Part shown: positions 45,230 through 53,500 of the stretch, one piece after another
Layout: each line of letters opens with the position of its first letter
How positions within the stretch are numbered: the first letter of the stretch is position 1
Assembly (NCBI GenBank): GCA_026709085.1
Contig: JAPOTR010000006.1
Coordinates: 1-64,000 of the forward strand
Origin: Cyanobacteria bacterium MAG CAR3_bin_5
GTDB taxonomy: Bacteria; Cyanobacteriota; Cyanobacteriia; PCC-6307; Cyanobiaceae
Direction of reading: 5' to 3'
Length of the DNA stretch: 64,000 nucleotides
Translations under genes and position numbers: made by a program
The notes under the pieces: model-generated
The model's input: the letters and a program-made list of their open reading frames with translations, nothing else
What the model was told of the DNA's origin: nothing
The model's database searches: none

Positions 45230-45722
45230 GGCCCACCGCCGGAACCCAGAAGAGGGGGTCATACCCGAAGCCCCCCTCCCCAATGGGGGCCTCCAGGATG
45301 TGCCCATGGCTCACACCCTGCGACGTCAGGGCAATGGAGCCGTCAGGCCGGGCCAGGGCCAGGGCCGTAATGAACCGGGCCGAGCGGTCCTGACAACCGG
45401 CCAGTTCCGCCAGCAGGCGTTCCATCCGCCGGGCATTGTCGGGGGCATAACGGGCGGAGTGGATGCCCGGCCGGCCGCCCAGGGCATTCACACAGAGCCC
45501 GGAATCATCCGCCAGGGCCCATGCAACCGTGGCCCTGGCCACCGCCGTGGCCTTCAGACAGGCATTGGCGAGAAAGTCGGCGCCGGTTTCCGCCACCGTC
45601 ACCCCCGCCGGCTGAGGGCGCACATCAACGGCCCCAGGAGGCAGATCCTCCTGCAAAAGCCCCTGAAACTCGGCCAGCTTGCCGGCATTGCTGCTGGCAA
45701 CGACAAGTACAGACCCGGTCAT
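45126..45722 (-). CDS. rdgB: XTP/dITP diphosphatase (RdgB/HAM1 family)
   Basis: A 198-residue nucleotide-pool sanitising pyrophosphatase. Family motifs are VVASSNAGKLAEFQGLL at the N-terminus, WALADDSGLCVNALGGRPG, SARYAPDNA and GEGGFGYDPLFWVP near the C-terminus. It hydrolyses dITP, XTP and similar non-canonical nucleotides to monophosphates. It is convergent and overlapping with hfq. Confidence 0.94.
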   Translation of the reverse strand: MTGSVLVVASSNAGKLAEFQGLLQEDLPPGAVDVRPQPAGVTVAETGADFLANACLKATAVARATVAWALADDSGLCVNALGGRPGIHSARYAPDNARRMERLLAELAGCQDRSARFITALALARPDGSIALTSQGVSHGHILEAPIGEGGFGYDPLFWVPAVGLSFAQMTPPQKRRHGHRGRAFAGLQPQLTALLHP

Positions 45723-45873
45723 GGTGGTTCAGTGTCCCTCAGCCCATCTTGACCGGCCAGGGGGTCCCAATCCCGTGCCGGGATCGCCGCCGGTCAGCAA
45801 CTCACCACCCCATGCCCCCATGTCCTGGTTCATGGGGTGACCCCATTGTCACCCTGTGGATGCTCCAGCCAGG

Positions 45874-46650
45874 CTATGGGCCAGCCTTGCCAAACACATG
45901 TTGGCGGTGCCAGGCCAGGTGGGTCTGGTGTCTGGACGTGACGGGGATGGACTGTTGCCAGCGCAGTTCAGCCTGGGCTGCCTGGCTGAGGCGGGGGGAA
46001 AACCGTGGCTGACCAGCCTCGTCGAAGGTGACCAGGCCGCGATCAAAGGCGGCATCCCAGAGGGCGGAGAGCAGCAGGCCGTTATGCACGTCCAGCCTGG
46101 CGGCGTCCGTCCTGCAATGTTTCCAGGGAATGATGTGGGAAGCCCGCAGCAGGTCTGGATCGCTGATGCCGGTGAGGGGGCAGCAGCCCTGCCAGTACTC
46201 CATGAGGCTGGCGCGGAAAATGTCCTGACCGATGCGCTGAACCACCAACCGCTCGGCCTCAGTTGTGCGGGGCAGGCCACGAACCTGAGCCGCAAACTGC
46301 TGCAACGGCGCATCGGAGAGGCTGGCGGAGAGGGCATAGACCCGTGGCAGCACTCCATAGAGGGCGCCAAGGTTGGAGAAGCTGTAGCGGGCCAGACCAG
46401 GGCCGGGCATGGCGGTGGGGGCGAGGCCAACGGCCTCAACGACTCCGCCATGATCCAGGGCCAGGAACCAAGGCCCGTGGTCTCCAGCGGCGGCCAAGGA
46501 CAGGGTCCCCGGAACGGTGGTGGAGGCGAAAGCGACCCAGCCCTCGCTGGCTGACGCCATGGGCCGACGAAACCCGTGCTGCCATGCGGCCTTCTCACAC
46601 TCCTGGCGGACAATAAAGGATTGGGGCGCCTGGACCATGGGTGTGCTCAT
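45874..46650 (-). CDS. HNH endonuclease
   Basis: A 258-residue protein. The C-terminal part (about 165-240) is an HNH domain of the HNH_2 type: LMEYWQGCCPLTG, DLLRASHIIPWKHC and DVHNGLLLSALWDAAFDRGL, with both cysteines and the central His-Asn. The N-terminal 150 residues are unlike any family I recognise. The ATG at 46650 is preferred; the frame is open to 46731. It opens the defence-rich segment and is divergent from the ATPase gene at 46757, so a shared regulatory region is likely. Confidence 0.82.
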   Translation of the reverse strand: MSTPMVQAPQSFIVRQECEKAAWQHGFRRPMASASEGWVAFASTTVPGTLSLAAAGDHGPWFLALDHGGVVEAVGLAPTAMPGPGLARYSFSNLGALYGVLPRVYALSASLSDAPLQQFAAQVRGLPRTTEAERLVVQRIGQDIFRASLMEYWQGCCPLTGISDPDLLRASHIIPWKHCRTDAARLDVHNGLLLSALWDAAFDRGLVTFDEAGQPRFSPRLSQAAQAELRWQQSIPVTSRHQTHLAWHRQHVFGKAGP

Positions 46651-46756
46651 CAGTGCAACGGCCTCATCAACATCCTGGGCCTGTGGATCGTGTGGGGGAA
46701 TGCCTGGACACAGGCTCCAGCAATGTGGCACACTTCAGATCCGATCAGACAACGCC

Positions 46757-47908
46757 ATGGGTGGCGAACTGCCACTGCCCAGCCTCTCCATCTCCGGTTT
46801 CCGGGGATTTCCGAACCTCTCGATTCCCCAACTGGGCCGCGTGACCCTGTTGACGGGGCGCAACGGGGTTGGCAAAACGACGGTGCTGGATGCCATACGC
46901 ATCTATGCCGCAGCCACGTATGATACCTCCTGGCCCCTGTCTACTCTGCTGGCGGACAGGCTGGGACAGCAGGACGAATGGAGAGAGGGTCTGGACGAGG
47001 ATGGGGGCAAGGTGCTCGTCGCGGACTACACCGGTCTGTTCCATGGCCGCAGCTTTCCCCCTGGGCAACCCATCTCCATTGGCCCGGAGAATGACGAGAA
47101 CAACGTCCAGCTTGATGTGTATCAGGCAGGAAGTTTGTCACAGGAAGAGGACGAGAAACTAATTCTCTCACTTTCTCGCATGGAAGACACAGATATTCTA
47201 CCTCTCTTGGTTACTTTTAAAGAGCGTCCCAAGTATCTTTTACCTTGGATAACCAGGAGAGAATATACTAGGTTATCAATGCGCAAACGTCTTTGGAGAA
47301 TGATGGACGACGATAACAAGCAGTCACCAGAGAAGCTTAACTGTGTATCTATCGGCCCCAATTTACCAAATAACGAAGATCTAGTTGAATTTATTGATAG
47401 AGTTGCATTAACTGAAGAAGATCATAAACCGAAAGAAACTCTAGAGCTTATTTATGAAGGCAACATCTATGGAATTGCCGTAATTGGCAGAGGTGAAAGG
47501 TCTCGGCCTCGCGTTATGGTGAAGTTATCAGAGCAAGGAGCCCGTGCCCCCTTGAAAAGTCTGGGTGACGGGGTGACGCGCTTTTTTGGGATTGCTGCTG
47601 GTTTGCTGAAGAGCCGTGATGGCATTCTCCTCATTGATGAGGTGGAAAATGGAATTCACTATTCTGTTCACGAAAGACTTTGGAAAATGATCCTCGAAGC
47701 TGCCCATAAATATAATATCCAGGTGGTAGCAACGACCCATAGTCGAGACACAATTGTTGGTTTTGCAAAAGCTATACGAAATTCAAAAACAGAGAATACT
47801 CATTCCGCTCTCGTAAGAATTGAAGAAAAAGGAGAGAATGCTCAAGCTGTAGAATACAGTGAAGAAGAAATAGATACAGCGTCTCGATATTATATTGAAA
47901 TGAGGTAG
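46757..47908 (+). CDS. AAA (SMC/OLD-like) ATPase of an ATPase-TOPRIM pair
   Basis: A 383-residue ATPase. The N-terminus SISGFRGFPNLSIPQLGRV leads to Walker A GRNGVGKTT (about 34-42). Near the C-terminus are a signature-like SLGDGVTRFFGIAAGLLKS, Walker B ILLIDEVENGIHYS (about 290) and the switch-His segment VVATTHSRDTI. This is the AAA_15/OLD ATPase type found in OLD, Gabija- and PARIS-like defence. The first 400 bases are GC-rich and the rest AT-rich. Four bases after its stop lies the TOPRIM-type gene. The ATG at 46757 starts the conserved region. Confidence 0.82.
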   Translation: MGGELPLPSLSISGFRGFPNLSIPQLGRVTLLTGRNGVGKTTVLDAIRIYAAATYDTSWPLSTLLADRLGQQDEWREGLDEDGGKVLVADYTGLFHGRSFPPGQPISIGPENDENNVQLDVYQAGSLSQEEDEKLILSLSRMEDTDILPLLVTFKERPKYLLPWITRREYTRLSMRKRLWRMMDDDNKQSPEKLNCVSIGPNLPNNEDLVEFIDRVALTEEDHKPKETLELIYEGNIYGIAVIGRGERSRPRVMVKLSEQGARAPLKSLGDGVTRFFGIAAGLLKSRDGILLIDEVENGIHYSVHERLWKMILEAAHKYNIQVVATTHSRDTIVGFAKAIRNSKTENTHSALVRIEEKGENAQAVEYSEEEIDTASRYYIEMR

Positions 47909-47912
47909 AGTG

Positions 47913-48683
47913 ATGAGTAATTTACAAAAACGGATTTTATTGGTGGAAGGTGATGACGACAAGCATTTCGTCAGTAACTTCTGCGACAAAATGTTACCCA
48001 GGCAATTAGTCTGTAAATTTGTAGAAGAAGATAACGGAAGTGATAGCAATGATAATAGCACACCGATACTTTATATTGATAGTGGCAGCAGAAAGAAAGG
48101 TGGTATTAGGAATATGATTAAACGCATATCACCCCAGATCAAAAAAGAGGAGACAGAGGTCGTAGGAATCATGGCAGATGCTAACGGACAAGGCTTTGAC
48201 AGTCCTGAACATCCATGGCAAAAGATAAGAAGTAAATTGGAGGAAGTCTTGGATTTTGAGGATGCCCTCCCAGAGTTACCTTGCCACAAAGGGCTTATTC
48301 GCTGTAATGTAAGACCTAAGCAGAAACCAAAATCGACTCTTCATGTTGGTGTCTGGCTGATGCCAGACAATCAATCCAGTGGCGAGCTTGAAAATTTCTT
48401 TGCGGGACTGATTCAGGATAATTCGACTTGGCCGCTTGCCAAGGAGTATATCAGTAAATACGTCGGAAGATCAATAGAAAAAGAAAGGACGGGAAGTCAG
48501 CGGGATGGCTTTGATATCGATAAACTGTATAAGGTCTCGAAAGCAGAAGTCTACGCATGGTTGGCGACAAGAAAGAAGCCAGGGAAAATGGGTGCAGTGA
48601 TCTCCAAAGGTCATGGCCTCAACTTTGATTCTGAACTTGCACAGCGCTTTGCTCAGTGGCTTGAAGACCTGTTCTGTTTCTAA
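47913..48683 (+). CDS. TOPRIM-like DUF3226/DUF4435-type protein, partner of the ATPase
   Basis: A 256-residue protein. The N-terminus RILLVEGDDDKHFVSNF is a TOPRIM glutamate motif; GIMADANGQGFDS supplies the acidic motif; GVWLMPDNQSSGELENFF is typical of DUF3226-like proteins. TOPRIM proteins of this kind act as nucleases or effectors when paired with an OLD-type ATPase. The ATG at 47913 follows a GTG at 47910. It directly follows the ATPase, so the two are almost certainly one operon. The nuclease role is inference. Confidence 0.78.
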   Translation: MSNLQKRILLVEGDDDKHFVSNFCDKMLPRQLVCKFVEEDNGSDSNDNSTPILYIDSGSRKKGGIRNMIKRISPQIKKEETEVVGIMADANGQGFDSPEHPWQKIRSKLEEVLDFEDALPELPCHKGLIRCNVRPKQKPKSTLHVGVWLMPDNQSSGELENFFAGLIQDNSTWPLAKEYISKYVGRSIEKERTGSQRDGFDIDKLYKVSKAEVYAWLATRKKPGKMGAVISKGHGLNFDSELAQRFAQWLEDLFCF

Positions 48684-48708
48684 ATCGAGACGTCCTTTGA
48701 ATCGTTTT

Positions 48709-49227
48709 CTATCTGGACGTTTTGAGATTTTGATGCACCAGCAGTGCCGCAAGGAAAATCTTTGTTGTTTCATCATCTTTGATATTCTGCCATTTTTGAT
48801 GAGCTATTTTAGCTAAATTATAAATAATCATAGCATCTTCCTTAGTATAGCTACGGACAAAATTGTAGTCGGCCTCATTGCGCTCATTTTGAAGATTACA
48901 AAAGGTGTCTGCCATGTCAGCTAGACCATGAGAAATATCATGGCCTGCCAGCACCTCTCGGATTTTCTGGCCAGGGTTTTTCTGGGCAAAACCTCGGCAG
49001 ACATCAGCGATACTCCGATGGCCAAAGGCGCGAATCACATAGCCGCGTAGAAGCTTTTTCTCCGGCCCGCCACCCACCATGGCTACTGCCGCTGCATCAA
49101 CAAGAAGAGAAAATAGTGAATAATAGGCAGTTGAGATTGACCGCCTCAGATTGGCTTGCCTGGGTCGGCGTGAGTCCAGATTAAGAAGGTGGTGGGCCTG
49201 CTGTAACAGGTCGGCGGCAAGGCTCAT
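48709..49227 (-). CDS. HEPN-like protein, coupled to the preceding small gene
   Basis: A 172-residue helical protein. The opening LLQQAHHLLNLDSRRPRQAN and LRRSISTAYYSLFSLLVDAA match a family of HEPN-like proteins where Tyr-Tyr-Ser/Ala-Leu-Phe is conserved; the C-terminal helix includes NERNEADYNF. A classical R-x4-H catalytic pair is not obvious, so this copy may be a non-catalytic relative. Its ATG overlaps the stop of the upstream gene in an ATGA, as in many toxin-antitoxin pairs. It converges on the TOPRIM gene. Confidence 0.65.
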   Translation of the reverse strand: MSLAADLLQQAHHLLNLDSRRPRQANLRRSISTAYYSLFSLLVDAAAVAMVGGGPEKKLLRGYVIRAFGHRSIADVCRGFAQKNPGQKIREVLAGHDISHGLADMADTFCNLQNERNEADYNFVRSYTKEDAMIIYNLAKIAHQKWQNIKDDETTKIFLAALLVHQNLKTSR

Positions 49228-49586
49228 GCTGGCGCCTCCCGGGACTGTTCAAGGGCTTCCTCGCGCTCCAATTCAGCCAATTCCGCTTGTCCCGCTTTTG
49301 TGCGAAATCGCACATAGACCCAGCGATCATCCCCTGACTTGGCAATCCGCTCCCGCACCTGTTTACGGATCACATCCAACTTGTCAAACTCCTCCTGGCT
49401 GGTTTCAAGATCAAACTGCTGGTTGGTTGCAAGGAGGACCCAGACCCAGATGGTCGGGTAGTCCAGGGAGTCTTCCCCGGTCTCTACCGTCCACCCCGTA
49501 ACCGGGGCGGCCCACTGCTGGCCCGGCTGCTTCAGCAGGGCGAGGATCTCCCTATCCTCCAGCAGAGCTGTTGGCCTGACCGTCAT
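49224..49586 (-). CDS. Hypothetical protein paired with HEPN-like gene
   Basis: A 120-residue protein, not recognised. It begins MTVRPTALLEDREILALL and has WVWVLLATNQQFD and VIRKQVRERIAKSGDDRWVY; the C-terminus is a Glu-rich helix. There is no nucleotidyltransferase GS motif, so this is not the usual MNT partner of HEPN. The start is uncertain (ATG 49586, or 49610 or 49727). Its stop overlaps the next gene's ATG. Its 5' end overlaps the 3' end of the second HEPN gene. Confidence 0.5.
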   Translation of the reverse strand: MTVRPTALLEDREILALLKQPGQQWAAPVTGWTVETGEDSLDYPTIWVWVLLATNQQFDLETSQEEFDKLDVIRKQVRERIAKSGDDRWVYVRFRTKAGQAELAELEREEALEQSREAPA

Positions 49587-50427
49587 GGTTGCGGCTCCCA
49601 GACTGAACATGGCAGGAAGTGTAGCACAGGTTCGGGTTCGGTTGGCATCCATGGGATCCCCCGTTTCCTTGTCCTGGCCTTCCCATCCTACTTGCCGTCT
49701 TTCTATTTTTGTCAACATCCTGTCCAATTAGTTTCTCAACATGATTCTTGACCATTGTTTCTGTCTTCTCAATCAACTTCTCAACATGATTGAGATATTC
49801 TCTAACATTATTCTTATTTGGCTTTAAGTTATAATTTCTATCATCTTTCTGACCATGCACAATCTTGTGACGGATGGTCAGATACTTGTTGAGTTTTTCT
49901 ATTACTCTTTCAGAATTGATCCCTTCCCAACACCAGCGAGCAGAAATATTTCTCAATCCCAGATATTTGAACAAGCTATCTACTTTTTTATTTGATGGTG
50001 TATTAAAATTATCTAGTTTTTTATTTTTCCATTCTTCTAAAATGATTTCCTTCCAGCCATTTCCAGCAAATTCCCAAACATACTCTCTTTCTCGAACATG
50101 GCCTGTATCATTTCTATTATTGTAAATATCTTCTTTTATGGCATCTGGAATTTTTTTGGGATTATCAAAAGAATTTAATAATCGTTCAAAATTTTCACGG
50201 AAAAGATCTTCAACATAAGCTTGCCAACATGCCGTGATCATTACTATTGCAGCGCGATGTAGAACTTGGATTTGCTCAGGTCTCCGGCCAGGCCTACCAG
50301 ATTGCCCTCCTTCCATTTCCATATGAATTTCTAGTAGATGTTCAATTTCTTGTTTGCTTTCCTCAAAATTCTTTCTGGCATTCGAGAGAATCGAATCTGT
50401 AGATTGATGATTTTGTTCTATGATCAT
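49552..50427 (-). CDS. RiboL-PSP-HEPN-type putative ribonuclease
   Basis: A 291-residue protein. It has VLHRAAIVMITACWQAYVED in the first half, SARWCWEGINSERVIEKL, and the HEPN motif R-x4-H as RHKIVHGQ (about 195-202). HEPN proteins with this motif are metal-independent RNases. Coding from about 49720 to 50427 is very AT-rich; the last 55 codons are GC-rich and low-complexity and may be a run-through past a lost stop. It lies 96 bp after the methylase gene on the same strand, so it may be part of the DISARM-like operon or an independent toxin. Confidence 0.7.
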   Translation of the reverse strand: MIIEQNHQSTDSILSNARKNFEESKQEIEHLLEIHMEMEGGQSGRPGRRPEQIQVLHRAAIVMITACWQAYVEDLFRENFERLLNSFDNPKKIPDAIKEDIYNNRNDTGHVREREYVWEFAGNGWKEIILEEWKNKKLDNFNTPSNKKVDSLFKYLGLRNISARWCWEGINSERVIEKLNKYLTIRHKIVHGQKDDRNYNLKPNKNNVREYLNHVEKLIEKTETMVKNHVEKLIGQDVDKNRKTASRMGRPGQGNGGSHGCQPNPNLCYTSCHVQSGSRNHDGQANSSAGG

Positions 50428-50523
50428 GATGAAGTTGCCTTATGGACAGACCTATGTCTACACTCAACCCCACCCCAGTGCAAGCTCATGGGGTGGGGTA
50501 ATAACCGAACAAGTCCATCCCCC

Positions 50524-53500
50524 TCAAAGCCCCAGATCCGCAAATCCCCCGCTGGCCTCCAATTCATCCCACGCCGCCAACACCAGCCGCCGGGTGCGGT
50601 ATTCGCCGTGGGCCTTGATTTCCTTTTCCTTCAGCCCACGGAAGGTTTCCGAGGGATAATCGGCGCCCATCACGTCAGCGGGATCCAGGATATAGCGGAG
50701 ATCATCACGGCTGAGGCCGTAGGCGCGAGCATAGAAGGCATCCAGCTCAGCCCGCAGCAGGGCGCGCCGATCCTCATCCCAGGAGAAGGGCGGGCCGCCA
50801 TAGCCCAGATCCTGGGCAAAGGGGGCCAGGGTGTGGGACGTGTAGGTGAGCGCCAACACCCTTGGCGTGACAAAGGCGAGGCGCTCAGGGCTATAGAAAC
50901 TGGGGGGCAGGATGGGGAATTGCTTGATAATGAAAAAATTCAGATTGGTTCCGCCAGCTTTCTGACGTGCAACGAAATCACAGGTGAGGGATGTAAGTGC
51001 GCCAAGTAGCCCTGGTATTTGCGGCAGGTGGTCGATTGACGGTAGCGTCACGACAAGGCTATTTCCAACTCCGCACCGGGGAGTAACGCTCGCAATCACC
51101 GTCCGCTCATTGGTTGCGTTAGTGATACCACGCCACCCCAGCAGCCAACTGCGATTCCAGCCCTTGGCATCCAGGCGGGCGGTTACCTCTTCGGCGGGGA
51201 CGTAGTAGCGGGGGGTGGGTTCCCAGTGGGGATTGGCCTTTTGGGCCGGGGTGGCGTCCATGGTTTTGCCCGTCTCCCCATAGGTGGCCCAACGGTGATC
51301 GAATTGGTGGATCATCTTGGCTTCATAGAGGGGCACGTAACGATGGGCTCGCGATGGTTCAGGGGCCAAGTCAAAGGATGTGCTGTTCGCCGTCGGCAGG
51401 TCCGGGGCAACGTTGGAATTGGCGCCTTCGGTCACCCAGCCGGTCCCGTTGCGGATCCAGCCGTCAGCGGACAAGGCGGCGGCGGTGCGGAACACGTGGC
51501 TGTCGTTCGACATGTCAAACAGTCTCGCAAAGCACACCCCCCATGGGTTGCCTTGGGGTCCCTTGCTGTCCTCCATCAACACCGGGACCTTGCCGTAGAT
51601 CCTGGCGGTCAACTCCCCGTCCTGGCGGGAGCGGAACACGGGGGCGGTGCGGGTGTTGGGGTTGATGGCGGCGATCTGCCGGGGCGAGAGGGTAAAGCTG
51701 CGCTCGGAGACAGCCAGTTGGTCGGGATCGGTGAGGAAGAAGGTGAACCGTGCCGCCGGCTCCCGCTGCCCCATGGTGAGCAGGCAGAATTTGAAGCTGC
51801 GATGCACGCTGGGGAAGAGCCCGGTGCGATTCTCGAAATCCACCAGGCTGGCCAGGCGATTTTGCTCCACCAGGTGGGCGAAGAACGGGGCGGTGGTGGC
51901 GTCGGTGGCCACACCCGTGGGCACAATCACCCCGGCGCGGACACGGCTGAGATTGGCCACCAACTCGGCAAACAAGGCAGTGGCGTCGGTGGCCACACCC
52001 GTGGGCACAATCACCCCGGCGCGGACACGGCTGAGATTGGCCACCAACTCGGCAAACAAGGCATAGGTGTTCACGTCGCCCCGGCCCGTGAAGGGGAAGC
52101 GCCCACCGTCAGTCACCCCCGGCACGTGGGCAAATTCGCTGACGGCCTCGGAGAGGCGCTTGGCCTGAAGAAAGTCGTCCCATAGCCCACGTCTGGCGCT
52201 GCCGACGGGCTCAGCGGCCAACGCCTTGAGGAGCCGATTCCGGGCGGCTTTGTTGGGGGCGTCGGCAATCTCGTCACTGCGGCTGGCGAAAAACTCCTGC
52301 TCCTGCAACTTGATGCGCTCCCACGGCGGATTCCCCAGCACCACGTCAAAGCCGCCTTGCTCCATCACGTCGGGAAACTCCAGGGGCCAGTGGAAGGCGC
52401 GGGCGGCGGCAGCGGCTTGGCGGGCCGGCTCCAGGGCGGGCGGCTCCTGGTCCCTCAGGGTTTGCCACAACTCGTTGGTGGTGGGTACCCCGGCGGCGTC
52501 GGTTTTGGGCAGCAGGAAGGCGGCCGCGTAGAGATCCGCGGCGGCCCTGGCCCGCCGGAAATCCGGTGTTTGGCGCAGATCCCGGAAGCGGCTGGCCTTG
52601 GCCTTGATTTGCCCCACCGTGTCTTCCCCCAGGGCGCGAAGGCGGGCAAACTTCAGCGCCAGGGGTTTCACGGCCGGCATCAGACCTTCCTGGTCCAGAG
52701 TGTCCAGGGCCAGGCTGCCCTGCCCTCTGTCCCTTACCTCCTGGTTGAGCTTCTTGCAGCGTTTGGCGGTGGCTTTGTGGTCGCCGGTCAGGGGTTTGTA
52801 GGCGGCGTCGGGAATGCCGTTTTCCAGCACGCTCAGATCAACCAGGCCCAGGAGGGCGTCGCCGCAGCGGATTTGGCCGTCCAGAAAGCCCAGGGGGAGG
52901 CCGGGGGTCACCGTCTCGATCCAGAGGGCCACACGGGCGAGTTCCACGGCCATGGGGTTCTTGTCCACCCCGTGGAGGCAGCAGCGGGCCACGTCCCGCA
53001 GGGCGGGGCGAAAGTCCGCCAATCCCGGGGCGCCGTCGGCGCGGATGCGGGCCAGGCGGGTGGCCAGGCGGCGGGCGGCGGCCAGCAGGAAGTGGCCCGA
53101 ACCGCAGGCCGGGTCCAGGATGGAGAGCTTGAGGAGCGCCGCGGCGGGGTCGGCGGCTGCCGCTTCGGTGCTGTCCAGAACCGGGTCAAGGGCGCTGTCC
53201 AGCAACGCCTGAACCAGGCTGTCCGGGGTGTAGTAGGAACCCGTGGTTTTGCGCTGGTTGCCTTTCCGTTCGCTGGCCTCGGCGGCAAACACCAGGCTGC
53301 GGCCGTCGTCCGCCAGTTGGGGTTGGAGTTCCAGCAGGGATTCATACACGGAGCCCAGTTCTTCGGTTTCCATGGCCCGCCAGTTGACCGGCGCCCGACC
53401 GGTGCGCTCCGGTAGCCACGCCAAATGCCAGAGGGCCGCCATGAAGGCGTTGTTGGGCAGACGGACCGTTTCCAGGCGGGGCAACTGGCGGGGGGCGAAG

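Noticed and set aside
48690-48722. Possible terminator hairpin between the TOPRIM and HEPN-like genes
   Set aside because: The stem ACGTCC/GGACGT is short with a 20-base loop; it is also inside the 3' coding end of the minus-strand gene.
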